The translations under genes were made by a program, and so were the position numbers. A DNA stretch of 39,052 nucleotides from positions 85,069-124,120 of the forward strand of contig QWOQ01000014.1 in the NCBI GenBank assembly GCA_003669585.1. The letters run 5' to 3'. Origin of the DNA: Planctomycetota bacterium (lineage in GTDB: Bacteria > Planctomycetota > Planctomycetia > Pirellulales > UBA1268). This document shows positions 36,596-39,052 of the stretch, piece after piece; the first letter of the stretch is position 1; each line of letters starts with the position of its first letter. Under the pieces are notes generated by a model. It had not been told where the DNA came from. It was given only the letters and a program-made list of their open reading frames with translations, and did no database searches.

Positions 36596-38536
36596 TGTTT
36601 GCTCGACCAATCGGGTTCGTAGTCCGTCAGCAAATAATTGGCTACAATTCGTTGGCAGGTCGAACACAATTTTCTGTAGTCCACCACTGCCAATAACCCC
36701 TCTTTTTCCTAGAGATATTCGTAATTGATCTAGCTCTTGTGCCAGATCATCATCGTGAGATTTGAGAGCATTCACCACATCCCATATTGGCTTAAATCTG
36801 CTCGATTCAAGGGCTTTGTGTTCGTTCTCACCGTCATCAATAAACACAGGAATAATAATCGTTCCGTGAGTCTTTCCTTCGCTATTGCGGATAACACGAC
36901 CAACTGCCTGAACAATATCAACCTGGCTCTTGCGAGGATCTATGAACGCAACACCATCAAGAGATGGAACATCAACGCCCTCAGACAAGCATCTTGCGTT
37001 AGAAAGGATTCCTCGCTCATCTGCTTGGAGGTGACGCAGCCGGTTGAGCTTTGTATTTCGGTCTCCTGAACTCATATCACCAGATACATAATCAGCAGTG
37101 GTTGTTCCGCTAGGTCTGTCTGCTTTACGCAACCAACTCAAGACTTCTGTGTGATCAGCAGCAAACCTCTTCGCTCCAGCTACTCGTCCATGAAAAGAAA
37201 TCACGCGACGAAGGTCATACTTCTTTGTTGTCTTTGCAAGAGCAACGTGAGAAGCAAGAGTTTCAGCATCTAGTTCAACGCCGTTGCTTGTTCGCAAAAA
37301 GTCTCGGTTTTGAATCTGACCCTGAATTAGCGGATCATCTACTCCAACAATCACGACGCTATAGTCCGAAAGAAGATCATCTTCAATGGCTTGCGAGAAC
37401 TTGAGTTGATGAAGAACCTCTCCAAATACTGTTGGATCGTCCATTGAAACAACTTCAATGTCCCTGCCTTCGGCAACTGTTTTGATTTGTCGGCTTAGAA
37501 TTCGTGGAGTGGCTGTCATAAACAACAGCTTGTCGGTGCGAATTTGTTTGGAATCTAAAACACACCCAAACGCTTCTGAAACTTTGCCCGAGCATCTGTG
37601 AGCTTCATCAGCCAGCACAAGATTAAACGCAGGTATTTTCCGATCTTTCTGTGCTTCTGCAATGAGTGGAGATGATTGGTATGTGGAGAAGATGACCTTG
37701 GATCCCTCTGTTCGCAGAAAGGACTTAATCTCCTTTACGTCTCCGGTGACAGGCGCACCAATATCAGATGTATGAGTGATCCACTCATCATCTTGGTTTG
37801 CCACAGTCGCATCTGAACAAACACAGAGCCACTTGAACGGACTGCTCGCTGTTGCTGTCCACTCTCTCAGAGTTTGTGACAAAAGACTTAGCGACGGCAC
37901 AAGAACCAACGTCTGCTCTGACTGGATCTTTTCCTTGATCCATAGAGAGGTAAGGGTTTTCCCAGTGCCACAAGCCATGATCAGTTGGCCTCTCGCAGCA
38001 TGTGATAAACCACTCACCACATTTCGGATTGCAATCTTTTGATGAGGTTTTGGTTTTCGTTGGTCTTTGGGTTTACCCTTCTGAAGTGTCTGTAAAGAAG
38101 ATGGAAAATCTATTTCTGATTTTCGGAAATTATCCAGCAGAAAAAGAATGGACTTTTTTTCTGATCGATTGATTAATTGGTGTGCATTGCGACCAATCCG
38201 ATCAGTGGTTGCAATCAGCACTCTGCCATGAATTCGACGATCACTAGACTCGCTCCAGAAGCTGTCGATTTCTGCCTTCGTGATTTCCCTATCAGGATGA
38301 ACACATTTGGATTGGATCGCCCAGTCCTTGCCACTGGTATCTCTATAGACCAGATCAATGCCGCAATCCCTGCCCCATTTAAAAGGGTAATCATTCCAGA
38401 GCCACAGTTGATCGATTTGTGACTTCCACTGCGGATCAGTTTTTAGAAACCAAGGAACAAATATCTTTTCAAATTGATCTCCACGAACCGAAGGATCAAC
38501 CGGCAGCGATGAATAAAAGTCGTCGAAACTACCCAC
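35153..38536 (-). CDS. Mrr-like nuclease / SF2 helicase with seven helicase-associated (HA) repeats
   Basis: 1127 residues from a GTG at 38536 with GGAG seven bases upstream. Residues ~15-135 resemble a restriction-type PD-(D/E)xK nuclease: GIDL (Asp61) and AIQSK (Gln75, Lys77), the Q-x-K form used by Mrr-like enzymes. Residues ~160-620 are an SF2 helicase: ACGTGKT (188-194), ADEAH (309-313), FMTATPR, and QAVGRVIRN as motif VI. From ~648 to the end are seven tandem 68-69-residue HA domains, each beginning near QWSEGFEQLKQYVK and ending near KGWSWD; they are ~60-75% alike by eye. HA domains are thought to bind nucleic acid. It probably cuts or translocates on foreign DNA as a single-chain restriction or defence protein, which is inference. 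AT-richer than its neighbours, suggesting transfer. Confidence 0.85.
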   Translation of the reverse strand: MGSFDDFYSSLPVDPSVRGDQFEKIFVPWFLKTDPQWKSQIDQLWLWNDYPFKWGRDCGIDLVYRDTSGKDWAIQSKCVHPDREITKAEIDSFWSESSDRRIHGRVLIATTDRIGRNAHQLINRSEKKSILFLLDNFRKSEIDFPSSLQTLQKGKPKDQRKPKPHQKIAIRNVVSGLSHAARGQLIMACGTGKTLTSLWIKEKIQSEQTLVLVPSLSLLSQTLREWTATASSPFKWLCVCSDATVANQDDEWITHTSDIGAPVTGDVKEIKSFLRTEGSKVIFSTYQSSPLIAEAQKDRKIPAFNLVLADEAHRCSGKVSEAFGCVLDSKQIRTDKLLFMTATPRILSRQIKTVAEGRDIEVVSMDDPTVFGEVLHQLKFSQAIEDDLLSDYSVVIVGVDDPLIQGQIQNRDFLRTSNGVELDAETLASHVALAKTTKKYDLRRVISFHGRVAGAKRFAADHTEVLSWLRKADRPSGTTTADYVSGDMSSGDRNTKLNRLRHLQADERGILSNARCLSEGVDVPSLDGVAFIDPRKSQVDIVQAVGRVIRNSEGKTHGTIIIPVFIDDGENEHKALESSRFKPIWDVVNALKSHDDDLAQELDQLRISLGKRGVIGSGGLQKIVFDLPTNCSQLFADGLRTRLVEQTTSSWMFWYGLLLEFVKTNGSARVPQHFETEDGFTLGQWVGRQRTNKDSLSAERRKLLEAFQGWSWNLFDDQWSEGFEQLKQYVKKNESARVPTMFTTKDGFNLGIWVSNQRANKDSLSAERRKLLESCKGWSWDLLDDQWSERFEQLKQYVKKNESARVPHSFKTKDRFALGTWVGAQRNNKESLSAEKRNLLESSCKDWTWDALTDRWSEGFEQLKQYVKTNGSARVPKPFKTKDGFKLGKWIGRQRRYKDSFSTERRQLLESSCKDWTWDPLADQWSEGFEQLKHYVNKNGSARVPKRFITKDEFCLGEWVASQRRNKDLLTNERRKLLESFKGWTWDALTDQWNEGFEHLQEFVKKTGSARPAQAFKTKDDYKLGSWVSERRKHKDLLSTERRKLLESLKGWSWDPFTDQWDEGLEQLKQYVKTNGSARVPHHFKTKDGFRLGGWVSTQRTNKDSINAERRKLLESSCMDWTWGVIK

Positions 38537-38856
38537 AACAAATCTCCAATGCTTAGTTCAGGTGCGACTGACCAAAATCGTATCCGCCCTCTTTCAGTTC
38601 CGAATCATAAGTCATTTCGTTACAGATCACCCCGGATCTGAATCTTCAACAGAGCTGTCCGATTTGTAAACAAATCATCCGGCTGCACTAGTTTCTGTGT
38701 CTTTCAAAGCTGGCATAAAGCTTATTGCATGAAAGTCTGGTTCGATAAGACACTGTCGCTGTGATCCTTAAGGCCCACCGGTCCTTTTTTCGAATGACCC
38801 GCACTGGCGATCTGAGGGTGATGCGTATCAGTGATTTTCAGAATCGCTCAGGGATC
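38537..38856. other. Intergenic region upstream of the helicase gene
   Basis: 320 bases with no gene. A palindrome GATTTGT-AA-ACAAATC lies at 38661-38676, about 125 bp before the helicase start. The rest shows nothing I can name. Confidence 0.4.
38661..38676. promoter_or_regulatory. Palindrome GATTTGT-AA-ACAAATC, candidate operator
   Basis: A perfect seven-base inverted repeat with a two-base centre, about 125 bp upstream of the helicase GTG. The half-site spacing suits a dimeric helix-turn-helix repressor, but no regulator gene is next to it, and a palindrome of this size can arise by chance. Confidence 0.3.
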
Positions 38857-39052
38857 TCAGGTGTCTGTTTCGAGAAGTGCGACAATTCGATCGCAGACGT
38901 TACCAACAGCCTGAGCATCGAATGCATGAGGACTGTCAAACCTCGGCAGTGGCTCTTGGAGATCGGCCGAATCACTCTCTGGCAGATCAATGGTTGTTCC
39001 ATCGGGGGCATCAAAAGGGAGCGTCGAAGACCCAGAAAATTCAAGGAGCTTC
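38857..39052 (-). CDS. C-terminal fragment of an unidentified gene (5' end outside window)
   Basis: Open from the window edge to a TGA at 38857-38859, giving 64 residues: KLLEFSGSSTLPFDAPDGTT, IDLPESDSADLQEPLPRFDS, PHAFDAQAVGNVCDRIVALL, ETDT. The acidic, Pro-rich run and the final amphipathic segment DAQAVGNVCDRIVALLE look like a real protein end, better than a 68-residue frame that overlaps it on the same strand. The final segment is reminiscent of the ends of UDP-sugar epimerases or glycosyltransferases ('GDGxAxxRIVxxLL'), but that is too thin to name it. Confidence 0.55.
   Translation of the reverse strand, partial: KLLEFSGSSTLPFDAPDGTTIDLPESDSADLQEPLPRFDSPHAFDAQAVGNVCDRIVALLETDT

Overview
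The window looks like the chromosome of a planctomycete (Planctomycetota, Pirellula-like). The grounds are the gene content and protein styles: a PQQ-type beta-propeller beginning with a WPQFRGP motif, many lipoproteins and secreted proteins of unknown function, a long degenerate leucine-rich-repeat-like protein, two adjacent clpP genes behind the trigger factor gene, and an ffh-rpsP-trmD-rplS-yraN run without rimM. This is a family-level inference; no rRNA or other taxonomic marker is present.

Layout. 1-2.8 kb (+): the 3' end of tig, two clpP genes and a coiled-coil lipoprotein. 2.8-9.1 kb: gap (GAPDH, -), a doubtful small secreted protein (+), a SAM methyltransferase (+), a secreted protein with a basic tail (-), panB (+) and a YyaL/SSP411-type protein (+). 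9.2-10 kb (-): a small Cys-rich lipoprotein and a 29-residue basic protein. 10.2-11.3 kb (+): an App1-like phosphatase. 11.3-15.3 kb (-): the translation/secretion operon ffh-rpsP-trmD-rplS-yraN. 15.3-20.6 kb: a structured intergenic region, a second Cys-rich lipoprotein, a GYSFG alpha/beta hydrolase, gmd, a TerC-family protein and a galE-like epimerase. 21-27.4 kb (-): an 825-residue repeat protein, a PQQ propeller, a serine beta-lactamase-like hydrolase and an SDR oxidoreductase.

27.7-35.06 kb (+) is visibly GC-richer. It holds a large GH63-type glucosidase and then the most unusual item: a two-gene operon. The first gene is a NuoE-NuoF fusion (NADH/FMN entry). The second is an 883-residue chimera joining a NuoG-like [2Fe-2S] plus 2[4Fe-4S] head, two cyclic-nucleotide-binding domains, and a 16-cysteine DmsB/HybA-type four-cluster ferredoxin tail. 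Counted from ligand cysteines, the pair could carry nine Fe-S clusters. It looks like an NADH-linked electron hub gated by a cyclic nucleotide, with no catalytic partner in the window. Three copies of TTCGGTGA on an exact 14-bp period lie just upstream and are a candidate operator.

35.15-38.5 kb (-) is AT-richer and carries one gene: an Mrr-like nuclease domain, an SF2 helicase and seven tandem helicase-associated repeats, probably a single-protein restriction or defence factor. A palindrome lies upstream of it. The 3' end of an unidentified gene enters from the right edge (-). I saw no rRNA, tRNA, CRISPR array, transposase or integrase.
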